Assembly (NCBI GenBank): GCA_016841325.1
Contig: JAENZJ010000026.1
Span: forward strand, 1 to 44,653
Origin: Thermincola carboxydiphila
GTDB taxonomy: Bacteria > Bacillota > Thermincolia > Thermincolales > UBA2595
Direction of reading: 5' to 3'
DNA length: 44,653 nucleotides
Made by a program: the position numbers and the translations under genes. Shown piece after piece: positions 16,994-24,670 of the stretch (position 1 is the stretch's first letter; each line of letters opens with the position of its first letter). A model generated the notes under the pieces. It was not told where the DNA came from. It was given only the letters and a program-made list of their open reading frames with translations, and ran no database searches.

Positions 16994-17848
16994 TCAGCCA
17001 TTTTGACCACTTTCGTTCTCATTGGCCATCTTCTCTTCGGGAAAAATCAGGGATGCTATTATGCTCAGGATAATAATAGTGAATATTATTCCAACTGATA
17101 AAGTCAGGGGTATCTCCAGGTGGAAAAAGAGAATACTCAGTTTGATCCCGGTAAAAGTAAGGATTACGGCAACTCCATACTTGACAAAGCGAAATGCGCT
17201 GTGAACCCTTTCCAGAACAAAATAAAGGTTTCTCAGCCCCAATATGGCAAAAATATTAGATGTATACACAATCAAAGGGTCTGTTGTTATTGAAAATATT
17301 GCCGGTATTGAATCAATGGCAAATAATACGTCTGACCCTTCTATGAGGACCAGAATTGCAAACAGGGGTGTGGCATGGAGGACACCATTTATTTTGACAA
17401 AAAACTTTTCTCCTTCAAGGCTCTTGGAAATCGGAATGATTTTACCCAAAAGGGTTAGCAGGTAACTATCCTTATAATCTCCTTGACCTTCTTTGGAAAA
17501 AAACATTTTAATCCCGCTCAGAATCAGGACTAACCCAAAAATATACAGCACCCAGTGAAAACGGTTTACTATCGAGACCCCCAGGGCAATAAAAATAAGC
17601 CTGAGAACACCTGCCCCGATGATACCCCAGTTAAGCACCCTTCTCTGATAAGCCGGAACAATTCCGTAACTGGAGAAAATGAGCAAAAACAGGAAAAGGT
17701 TATCTAAACTAAGGCTGAGCTCAATAATATATCCACCTAAAAATTCAAGGGCCTGCTGTTTACCCAGTATAAAATAAACTCCAATGTTAAATGCTAATGC
17801 CAGGCTCATCCAAAAAATAACCCACCTGACCGCTTTTCTGATTGACAT
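16994..17848 (-). CDS. TerC/Alx-family membrane protein, putative manganese exporter
   Basis: This 284-residue protein has about eight membrane helices with family motifs: ELSLSLDNLFLFLLIFS (about 43-59, the conserved acidic site) and LVLIEGSDVLFAIDSIPAIF (about 166-185). TerC/Alx/YkoY proteins export Mn2+ and may metallate exported proteins. A yybP-ykoY-type Mn2+ riboswitch with its own terminator precedes it (17905-18033), which strongly supports Mn control. The ATG is preceded by AAAGGGGGCAGAGGG. It is transcribed divergently from the FAD/Fe-S oxidoreductase. Confidence 0.92.
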   Translation of the reverse strand: MSIRKAVRWVIFWMSLALAFNIGVYFILGKQQALEFLGGYIIELSLSLDNLFLFLLIFSSYGIVPAYQRRVLNWGIIGAGVLRLIFIALGVSIVNRFHWVLYIFGLVLILSGIKMFFSKEGQGDYKDSYLLTLLGKIIPISKSLEGEKFFVKINGVLHATPLFAILVLIEGSDVLFAIDSIPAIFSITTDPLIVYTSNIFAILGLRNLYFVLERVHSAFRFVKYGVAVILTFTGIKLSILFFHLEIPLTLSVGIIFTIIILSIIASLIFPEEKMANENESGQNG

Positions 17849-17904
17849 CCCTCTGCCCCCTTTTCAACAAACTTACTTCAGAATCGGAACAAAAAGCAGA
17901 CAAA

Positions 17905-18062
<158 letters not shown>

Positions 18063-18068
18063 AATAAT

Positions 18069-18097
18069 ATTTTAGTCCATTAGGGACAAACAATCAA
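18069..18097 (-). promoter_or_regulatory. SigA-type promoter of the TerC transcript
   Basis: On the minus strand TTGATT (18097-18092), a 17-base spacer and TAAAAT (18074-18069) form a good vegetative promoter. The predicted start (about 18061) is at the first G of the GGGACA repeat. Confidence 0.7.
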
Positions 18098-18238
18098 CAT
18101 ATATTTGTAAAATCTTCTAATTTCACGCCGCAAATTGGTCAGTTGGGTGTTTCAGCTTCTATTTGGTTTATTATGTGCAATTCTCTTTATAAGGATGTGA
18201 TAACCTTTTTTATTATTGCATTTATTTTGTAAAAGTGC

Positions 18239-18267
18239 TTGCAATTTTTTTAACAAGCGTTTAAAAT
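18239..18267 (+). promoter_or_regulatory. SigA-type promoter of the FAD/Fe-S oxidoreductase gene
   Basis: TTGCAA (18239-18244), a 17-base spacer and TAAAAT (18262-18267). The start would be near 18274, so the CsoR-like palindrome lies in the first bases of the transcript. Confidence 0.65.
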
Positions 18268-18277
18268 ATAATTAGTA

Positions 18278-18294
18278 ATACCCTATGGGGGTAT
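18278..18294 (+). promoter_or_regulatory. CsoR/CstR/RcnR-type operator
   Basis: ATACCC-TATGG-GGGTAT is a 6-bp inverted repeat with a 5-base G-rich centre. It resembles the ATACCC...GGGTAT pseudopalindromes bound by copper (CsoR), nickel/cobalt (RcnR) and persulfide (CstR) sensing repressors. It lies just downstream of the predicted -10 box, a position suited to repression. The repressor gene is not in the window. Confidence 0.6.
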
Positions 18295-18358
18295 GGGTAT
18301 TTCAAGCGAGGTTAAGCCTTATTAGGAAACTCTTTCTAATATAAAGGAGATGTCTGTA

Positions 18359-21300
18359 ATGAGACAGGAACTTGAAAGGATTTTTGGCGACAGGGTTACT
18401 TTTGACCGGGTGGAGCGGATGCTCTACTCACATGATGTGGCTAACTTACCGACAGCTGTCGAAAAAATGGTATTAAAAACTGCAGATGCCGTTGTCCAGC
18501 CGGAAACCGCTGATGAAGTCATTGAACTGGTCAAACTGGCAACTCAGAAGAAAATTCCCCTTACCCCAAGAGGTGCCGGGACAAGTGGATATGGCGGTGT
18601 AATTCCGCTTCGGAAAGGGATTGTGGTCGCATTCACAAGAATGAACAGGGTCATAAATATCGACAAGGCCAATCAGACCGTAACTGTCCAGCCGGGAGTT
18701 ATCTGGGCCAAACTTGAGGAGGAATTAAATAGCCAGGGACTGGCTCTCAGGCTTTACCCCTCCAGTGCACCCGGGGCAACTGTCGGCGGCTGGGCCGGCG
18801 AAGGAGGTTCCGGGATCGGCAGTTATGAGTTCGGCTTCTTTGCAGATAACATTATTGAACTTAAAGCAATCACTCCGGACGGAGAATTGAGGACATTCAG
18901 CGGTGATGAGCTGAATATCATTAATCGTTCTGAGGGCATCACAGGTTTTGTTGTGGAAGTAACTATCAGTATTCGTGAACTTGATGAGGAGAAAAAAGTG
19001 CTGACAGCCTTCAGCGATTTCAGAAAACTCGTCAGTGCAATCAGGGACATTAATGATGCTGAACTTCCCTTATGGCACATAAACTTTACAACTGCTGACT
19101 TCATCAAAAATAAGGCCAGCGCAGTAGAACTGGCATCCCAGATAACAGTTCAGACACATACCGGTTTACCTGAAGCGGTACACCCGCCCAGGGACCATCA
19201 CCTCCTGATGGTTGTATACCCGGGCAGTAAGAATGCTGAAGTATCTGCCAGACTGCAGGATATTCTGACCGGAAACGATGGCCAGATACTTGATGATAGT
19301 ATTGCCAAACATGAATGGGCGGAACGTTTTTATACCATGAGGGTAAAAAACCTCGGCCCTTCCCTGATTCCGTCGGAAGCAATAATTCCCCTTAACGGGA
19401 TTGCTGACGTGGTTGAGGAAGCCAATAGAAAACTTGAAGGAATATCTATTGAAGGAAGCATGGTTTACCGGGACGGCATTACCCTGTTGGCCTTCCTTAC
19501 CGGGGATGAACGTACTGCAGCCTACAACATCGGTTTTGCCAAGTCTCTTTTAATGATGGATATTGCCAAAAAACACGGCGGGCGCGCCTATTCTGTGGGC
19601 CTTTATTTTACCGAAGATGCCGCAGAGGCCCTGGGCAAAGAAAACCTGCAAAAAATTGCCGAATTTAAAAAGCGGCTGGACCCCCACAATATATTTAATC
19701 CCGGAAAGATTCTAAGTGACACCGGGACCCCGGGACTCCTCCGCTCAGCCATGAAACTCGGGAAATTAACCCCGGAACCCCTGCTGGATGCCGCAGAAAA
19801 ATTCCTCAGTAATAAACCCCGGGTGAGGCGCAAGTTGGTGGAAGCAGTTGCCCGTGCTTCTTATGCCTGCGCACAGTGCGGCTATTGTACTGACACATGT
19901 ACACTATACATGGGCTTTAACTGGGAAAGCAGTTCTCCCCGGGGCAAATGGTTTATGCTGCGGCAGTACCTCAAAGGCAACCTTGAATTAACCCAGGAAA
20001 TGGTTGATATGTTCCTGATGTGTACTACCTGCAAACGCTGTAACCCTGTATGTCAGGTAAACCTGCCTATTATGGAACTGTGGGATGAATTCCGCCCTGT
20101 TCTGGTTAATGAAATGGGCTTTGCAACATATAATGGCTTCCAGATGATGGGGGAAAGTGTCCACAGTGACCTTAATATCTGGGCAGGCCGCAGAAGTGAA
20201 AGGGCTGATTGGGTTCCTGCTGATGTCAAAATTGAGGAAAATGCTGAGGTTGCCTATTGGGCCGGTTGTACAGCCTCTTTTGTGACCACAAATACCGCCC
20301 AGAATGCTGTCCATATCCTCCAGGAAGGCGGAGTCAGTTTTTGCACCCTTGGTAAAGATGAAGGATGCTGCGGTACTCCGATGCTGGTAGCCGGCAAACT
20401 GGATACCTTTGAATTTATTTTCCGGAACAATATAGAAGGCCTGCTGCGGCGCGGGGTCAAAGAGGTAGTAATTTCCTGCCCCGGATGTTATATGGCTTTT
20501 GCCCATGCATATCCAATTTGGGCTAAAAAGCTGGGCTATCCTTATGACTTTAAACTGAAGCATATCTCAGAAAAGACTGAAGAGCTGATAAATGAGGGCA
20601 AACTCAGGTTTAAAAACCCCGTTAATAAGAAGGTTACCTGGCACGACTCCTGTCATATCGGACGTCACAGCGGTATTTATGATGCACCCAGGAATGTCCT
20701 TAAGTCTATACCCGGTATTGAATATGTTGAAATGGAACACAACAGAGAAGATGCCCTGTGCTGTGGCAGTGTGTTGACAAGGATTGCAGCACCTCCGGTG
20801 GCCGATAAACTTGGGGCAATGAGGGTCCAGGAAGCCATTGACATCCAGGCAGATGCCCTGCTGGCGACCTGCCCCTGTTGTGAAGTACAGTTAAGGGCTG
20901 CGGGCCAAAATACCGGCAAAGACATGGCCGTTCTCGACTTTACCGACTTCATTGCCGAAGCACTTGGATATGAGGTCAGGGATTCATCAGGTTTTACTCT
21001 GTTTATGTGGAGTGTGTTCGAAAAGGCTCTGGAAATTATGACCGTTGACGGTATTGTTGATATGATGAGTGACATGATGCCGGAAATCATGGCCGCAATG
21101 CCTCCTTCAATGCAGCCAATGATGAAGGGTATGGAAGCCCTGCCTGGGCCTGTTCAGTCTCCTGCCCTGACTATGATGGAGAAAATGATCCCTACATTGA
21201 TGCCAAAACTGCTGCCTTCAATGATGCCAAAACTTATGCCAAAAGTGCTGGAGCTCATGAAGCAGTATATTCCTGATATGCCGGTCCAGATGGAAGAAAA

Positions 21301-21433
21301 ACTGCCTGACATGCTGCCAAAAGTTATGAATGTGATTATGCCCACAATGCTTCCCAAAGTAGCACCCAAGCTGGCTCCGAAAATGACGGCATATATGCGT
21401 GACAATAAGAAGTCAATGAAGAACGCAGGATAA
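18359..21433 (+). CDS. FAD-linked oxidase fused to Fe-S/CCG domains (GlcD-GlcF-like) with Met-rich tail
   Basis: I choose the ATG at 18359 (1024 residues), where AAAGGAGA has correct spacing; the ATG at 18350 is too close. Order: FAD_binding_4 (about 35-180, PLTPRGAGTSGYGG), FAD-oxidase C-terminal domain (to about 455, ending KKRLDPHNIFNPGKIL), two [4Fe-4S] motifs (CAQCGYCTDTC 504-514; CTTCKRCNPVC 555-565), and two CCG domains (GCCGTPM near 669, LCCGSV near 800). This is the glycolate/D-lactate oxidase GlcD-GlcF arrangement in one chain, so it probably oxidises a 2-hydroxy acid and passes electrons to Fe-S or quinone carriers. Residues about 894-1024 form an unusual tail with about 28 methionines and repeated MPK/LPK units. 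A CsoR-like operator precedes it. Confidence 0.88.
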   Translation: MRQELERIFGDRVTFDRVERMLYSHDVANLPTAVEKMVLKTADAVVQPETADEVIELVKLATQKKIPLTPRGAGTSGYGGVIPLRKGIVVAFTRMNRVINIDKANQTVTVQPGVIWAKLEEELNSQGLALRLYPSSAPGATVGGWAGEGGSGIGSYEFGFFADNIIELKAITPDGELRTFSGDELNIINRSEGITGFVVEVTISIRELDEEKKVLTAFSDFRKLVSAIRDINDAELPLWHINFTTADFIKNKASAVELASQITVQTHTGLPEAVHPPRDHHLLMVVYPGSKNAEVSARLQDILTGNDGQILDDSIAKHEWAERFYTMRVKNLGPSLIPSEAIIPLNGIADVVEEANRKLEGISIEGSMVYRDGITLLAFLTGDERTAAYNIGFAKSLLMMDIAKKHGGRAYSVGLYFTEDAAEALGKENLQKIAEFKKRLDPHNIFNPGKILSDTGTPGLLRSAMKLGKLTPEPLLDAAEKFLSNKPRVRRKLVEAVARASYACAQCGYCTDTCTLYMGFNWESSSPRGKWFMLRQYLKGNLELTQEMVDMFLMCTTCKRCNPVCQVNLPIMELWDEFRPVLVNEMGFATYNGFQMMGESVHSDLNIWAGRRSERADWVPADVKIEENAEVAYWAGCTASFVTTNTAQNAVHILQEGGVSFCTLGKDEGCCGTPMLVAGKLDTFEFIFRNNIEGLLRRGVKEVVISCPGCYMAFAHAYPIWAKKLGYPYDFKLKHISEKTEELINEGKLRFKNPVNKKVTWHDSCHIGRHSGIYDAPRNVLKSIPGIEYVEMEHNREDALCCGSVLTRIAAPPVADKLGAMRVQEAIDIQADALLATCPCCEVQLRAAGQNTGKDMAVLDFTDFIAEALGYEVRDSSGFTLFMWSVFEKALEIMTVDGIVDMMSDMMPEIMAAMPPSMQPMMKGMEALPGPVQSPALTMMEKMIPTLMPKLLPSMMPKLMPKVLELMKQYIPDMPVQMEEKLPDMLPKVMNVIMPTMLPKVAPKLAPKMTAYMRDNKKSMKNAG

Positions 21434-21470
21434 TGTGAAAATTGAGGCTTCCGGAAATAACAGGAAATAG

Positions 21471-21509
21471 ATATGGTGAGCTATTGTACCGATTAATAGC
21501 TCACCATAT
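21471..21509 (+). terminator. Hairpin after the oxidoreductase gene
   Basis: Arms 21471-21485 and 21495-21509 are perfect 15-bp inverted repeats around a 9-base loop. Only TCTTCGTT follows, so it may be a partial terminator or 3'-stabilising hairpin that lets some transcription reach the small downstream gene. Confidence 0.6.
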
Positions 21510-21591
21510 TCTTCGTTAATATCCGGATACTAATGTATAAGCTAATCCCTGTGTGGAAAACTACAGTAAAATAACCTGTGGAGGAGACAAT

Positions 21592-21897
21592 ATGGTTAAA
21601 GAAAAGTCTGCAGTAAAAGAAGGTTCACACAGGAAGAACGGAATCCCGGGCGAAAACGTAAAAGCATCATATGACGGCGTGCACAATATGTATTCCGGTG
21701 TTTATGACACATATTCAGGAGTCCATGCCGATTATCCGGGTGTAGACACAAATATGGAGACCAGAGCGGAAGAATCTCCGGATCCCACAGTGGCTCCAGG
21801 TATGAGGGACTTCCTGGTAAGAGATGCTGCCCCTGAGGAAGTAGAAAAAGGTGATTACACCAAAGTAACCACCCTATCGTTTGATGAAACTCATTAA
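21592..21897 (+). CDS. Small hydrophilic protein with four Y-x-G-V heptapeptide repeats
   Basis: I choose the ATG at 21592 (101 residues) because GGAGGAG lies 6 bases upstream. The protein is polar with no signal peptide, membrane segment or cysteine. Residues 27-54 are four tandem heptads: YDGVHNM, YSGVYDT, YSGVHAD, YPGVDTN. The C-terminal half (PGMRDFLVRDAAPEEVEKGDYTKVTTLSFDETH) looks folded or partner-binding. I do not recognise the family. It follows the FAD/Fe-S oxidoreductase on the same strand after a hairpin and may be co-expressed with it. The repeats could be a ligand- or metal-binding scaffold (Tyr, Asp, His), but that is speculation. Confidence 0.65.
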   Translation: MVKEKSAVKEGSHRKNGIPGENVKASYDGVHNMYSGVYDTYSGVHADYPGVDTNMETRAEESPDPTVAPGMRDFLVRDAAPEEVEKGDYTKVTTLSFDETH

Positions 21898-21943
21898 TTC
21901 TTTTAAATAAAGTTTACACATGCGTTAATACTGCTTCAAATAC

Positions 21944-22342
21944 TTATGCTTCAAAAAACGGTTGTGCCATAAACAGAAGGTTTCCCGGCAGTTCCATGAT
22001 GTATCGTTCAGCCTGTTCTTTATCTTTTGGAAGCTGGGACATGATAACCGGATTTATCTTCAGGGAGATGCCTTCATCTTCATCGTAGTTAAAAAATGAC
22101 CAGGACTGCCCCTTCCCTTCCCGCACCACCAGTCTGCCGTTTTCTATGGTGCAGTTAAGCAGGTAACTGACGGCATCATTACCACACCCGCCCTTTTCTG
22201 TGATTACCTTCATGTTTTCCGATATGCCGATTATATCAGTAGCGTATTTGCATGCCCTGTAACCCAGCAAAACGCCAAAACACAGATGCCCGTGGTGATC
22301 CATCAGGCCCCTGATCTCTTCAGGAAGGTCTTTATATTCCAT
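21944..22342 (-). CDS. FmdE-domain protein
   Basis: This 132-residue protein consists of the FmdE fold. It has DHHGHLCFGVLLGYRACKYA (about 15-34), matching the H-G-H-x-C-x-G signature, and EKGGCGNDAVSYLLNCTIENG (about 49-69), matching the second Cys motif. FmdE was named after formylmethanofuran dehydrogenase subunit E, but stand-alone copies are widespread in anaerobes, often near molybdenum/tungsten or metal genes, and their activity is unsettled. The zinc-ribbon-like C-terminus of longer relatives is absent. It is the last gene of the minus-strand operon that starts with the ABC transporter, 29 bases after the L,D-transpeptidase-like gene. Confidence 0.85.
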   Translation of the reverse strand: MEYKDLPEEIRGLMDHHGHLCFGVLLGYRACKYATDIIGISENMKVITEKGGCGNDAVSYLLNCTIENGRLVVREGKGQSWSFFNYDEDEGISLKINPVIMSQLPKDKEQAERYIMELPGNLLFMAQPFFEA

Positions 22343-22371
22343 ACCTGTACCCCCATTCTTTATATTCTAAA

Positions 22372-23049
22372 TTAATTCTGTATAATAACCTTTGTCCCCT
22401 CTTTGACATATTCAAATATCTCTTCAGCATCTTGTGAATACAGTGCGACAGAACCCCCTGTCCAGGACCTTCCCATAAATGGCCCCCAGCCGCCGTGGAT
22501 ACATATACCTCCTCCCAGCCCGGTATCCTGTGGAGGGGTTATCCCTTTGTTTTCGGCACTCTCAATGGCCAGGAAGTCTTTGCTGGTAATCAGTCCCTGG
22601 TGCAAGCCCTGCAGGGCATATTTCCTGTTGGGGTAATTTAACATCATCATCCGTGAGCCATAAAAACGCCTGGGCGGAGAATAAATGACTTTTTCTGTTA
22701 TCTTGAACTCCCCTGCAGGTGTCCTGCCATCCCCTGCCTTCTCCTTATCAGCCAGCGGTTTTTCCCCCAGTGATACCGGATATTTTTTCAGGACATCTTT
22801 ACCGGCATGTAAGACCAGTGAATGCTCTGATTTTATGATTTCAATCCATATATCAGTATCTTTTTCCGAAGCCAGACCCTTTTCCGCCATGATTTCGGCT
22901 ATTGTCTCAGGGGGTTCCCCGGTGACCCTGTCACGCAAAAAAGGGTATAACAGGGTTCCCTGGTAGGCCCATAAATTATATGCACTGATCACCAGGATAA
23001 TTCCAACCAGAGATAATGTGATTATTTGCTTCAGCCTTTTTTCAGACAA
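22372..23049 (-). CDS. L,D-transpeptidase (YkuD)-like protein lacking the catalytic cysteine
   Basis: I choose a TTG at 23049 (225 residues), preceded by GGAGG at 7 bases; this also removes an overlap with the permease gene. One N-terminal membrane anchor (about 10-30, IITLSLVGIILVISAYNLWA) is followed by a YkuD domain with GDGRTPAGEFKI (about 107) and ICIHGGWGPFMGRSWTGGSVAL (His near 185). In family members ending W-T-x-G-C-I-A-L the Cys is the nucleophile; here that position is Ser200 (TCT codon). The protein is therefore predicted unable to act as a standard L,D-transpeptidase. It lies between the ABC permease and the FmdE gene. Confidence 0.8.
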   Translation of the reverse strand: MSEKRLKQIITLSLVGIILVISAYNLWAYQGTLLYPFLRDRVTGEPPETIAEIMAEKGLASEKDTDIWIEIIKSEHSLVLHAGKDVLKKYPVSLGEKPLADKEKAGDGRTPAGEFKITEKVIYSPPRRFYGSRMMMLNYPNRKYALQGLHQGLITSKDFLAIESAENKGITPPQDTGLGGGICIHGGWGPFMGRSWTGGSVALYSQDAEEIFEYVKEGTKVIIQN

Positions 23050-23075
23050 GCAGAGACCTCCTGACAGCAGGTTTC

Positions 23076-23831
23076 CTAAAGGTACTGCCACCTGCACCAT
23101 TTTGCTTCAATTATGTCCAAAACAATATACAGGATCAGGCCAAGGAAGCTCATCCCGATTATTCCGGCAAACATCTGGCTGTATGCGGCCATACTCCAGG
23201 CATCCATGATAAAATAGCCCAGGCCCTCAGTAGTTGCAAAAGATTCTACAAAAAACAGGACAGCAATTGCAGTCCCCAGGCTTATTCGCAGTGAAGTCAA
23301 TATTTTAGGCAGACATGCCGGCCAGACGACATGATAATATATCTGCCGCTTACGTGCTCCCAGAGAAGTCATGGAGTGGATATTCTGCACAGGTACTCCC
23401 TTTGAGGCATCCCTTGTGGTAACCAGAATCTGAAAAAATACAATCAGCCCAATCATGAAAATCTTGGGCAAATTGCCAAGCCCCATTAGCAAAAATACCA
23501 CCGGCAGGAAAACTATTTTGGGAATCGGGTAAACAAGATAAACCACAGGTGCAATATACCGGTCCAATTGTTCTTCCCTTCCCAATAGCAGCCCCAGAGG
23601 TACGGCAAGGAGCATAGCCGCAATGATACTGACAACCACCCTGTATGCGCTGATATAGAAATGCTCCCAGAGAGTTCCGTGGAATATCATGAAGAATTCT
23701 TTCATGGCCTCCTGAGGTGTAGGCAGGATGTTGTTCTTCACATATATTGCGAGCAGATACCAGAAGACCATAATCACAATTGTGGCCGCAAAGATCTCGA
23801 GTGTTTTCTTCCAAAAAGGATTGTTTTTCAT
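23076..23831 (-). CDS. ABC transporter permease, SsuC/TauC-like
   Basis: I choose the ATG at 23831 (251 residues); it overlaps the stop of the ATPase gene by four bases (ATGA), which indicates coupling. The protein has six membrane helices and the BPD_transp_1 EAA loop near SMTSLGARKRQIYYHVVWPACLPKIL (about 153-178). This family serves nitrate, sulfonate, taurine and thiamine-precursor importers; the substrate depends on the binding protein at 24671. Part of a five-gene minus-strand operon. Confidence 0.9.
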   Translation of the reverse strand: MKNNPFWKKTLEIFAATIVIMVFWYLLAIYVKNNILPTPQEAMKEFFMIFHGTLWEHFYISAYRVVVSIIAAMLLAVPLGLLLGREEQLDRYIAPVVYLVYPIPKIVFLPVVFLLMGLGNLPKIFMIGLIVFFQILVTTRDASKGVPVQNIHSMTSLGARKRQIYYHVVWPACLPKILTSLRISLGTAIAVLFFVESFATTEGLGYFIMDAWSMAAYSQMFAGIIGMSFLGLILYIVLDIIEAKWCRWQYL

Positions 23832-24583
23832 TGTTGCTCTACCCCCAAAAGACTCCGGAGTCTGGAACACATCTCATGGAACTGCTGTTTCTTCCTGAAC
23901 CCGGGGCATCCCATCATGGGGTTTTCAATCATTTCTTTAATCATTCCGGGCCGATCTGACATCACACAGATTTTTTGCCCCAGAAACACAGCCTCTTCAA
24001 TACTGTGGGTTACCAATACAAGGGTTAATTTATGTTCCCTCCAGATATCCAGGATAAAATGCTGCAAAGTCTCCCGGGTAAGGGCATCTAATGACGACAG
24101 GGGCTCATCCATCAGTAAGATTTTAGGCTTTAAAGCCAGCGACCTGGCGATTGCCACCCTTTGCCTCTGACCACCGCTGAGCTGGGCCGGATAACTGTAC
24201 ATAAATTCAGCAAGGCCAAGCTTTTGCAGGATTGGGATTACTATTTCCTGTAGATCTTTTCTTTTGTATCCTTTTACCTTCAGGCCCAGACATGCATTCT
24301 CGAAAACAGTCTTCCAGGGAAACAACCCGTAGTCCTGAAGGATCAATGCAGTTTCAGCCCCGGGCCCTTCAGGTTCACTGCCGTCAATTACGACCCGGCC
24401 GGAAGTGGGCTGCAATAGACCGGCAATAATAAAAAGCAGGGTACTCTTGCCACAGCCGGATGGCCCAATAATTGACATGCTTTCTCCTTCTGCAAGGTCA
24501 AAGGTAACATCTCTAAGGGCATCTACCGGATTTTCTGCCTGGTTGTAGGTAAGGGAAAGTTCATAAGTATTAATCATCTGCAA
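23828..24583 (-). CDS. ABC transporter ATP-binding protein, SsuB/TauB-like
   Basis: This 251-residue ATPase has Walker A GPSGCGKST (about 39-47), the Q-loop LILQDYGLFPW (about 81-91), signature LSGGQRQRVAIARSLA (about 134-149), Walker B ILLMDEPLSSLD (about 154-165) and the switch His in VLVTHSIEEAV (about 188-198). It resembles nitrate/sulfonate/taurine importer ATPases. It pairs with the permease at 23076 and the lipoprotein at 24671. Between it and the lipoprotein gene is a 21-base tandem repeat. Confidence 0.92.
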   Translation of the reverse strand: MQMINTYELSLTYNQAENPVDALRDVTFDLAEGESMSIIGPSGCGKSTLLFIIAGLLQPTSGRVVIDGSEPEGPGAETALILQDYGLFPWKTVFENACLGLKVKGYKRKDLQEIVIPILQKLGLAEFMYSYPAQLSGGQRQRVAIARSLALKPKILLMDEPLSSLDALTRETLQHFILDIWREHKLTLVLVTHSIEEAVFLGQKICVMSDRPGMIKEMIENPMMGCPGFRKKQQFHEMCSRLRSLLGVEQQ

Positions 24584-24613
24584 ATCTTCCTTTATTCATT
24601 TAATACCGGATCA

Positions 24614-24670
24614 GGTAATCACTATACCCGATCCGGTAATCACTATACCCGATTCGGTAGTCAGCGAATA
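24614..24670. repeat. 21-base tandem repeat between ABC genes
   Basis: Two near-identical 21-base units (24614-24634 and 24635-24655; consensus GGTAATCACTATACCCGATCC) and a degenerate third unit that runs into the stop codon of the substrate-binding protein gene. They fill the intercistronic gap. GGATC/GATCC segments could form hairpins that affect expression between the two genes. Confidence 0.75.
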
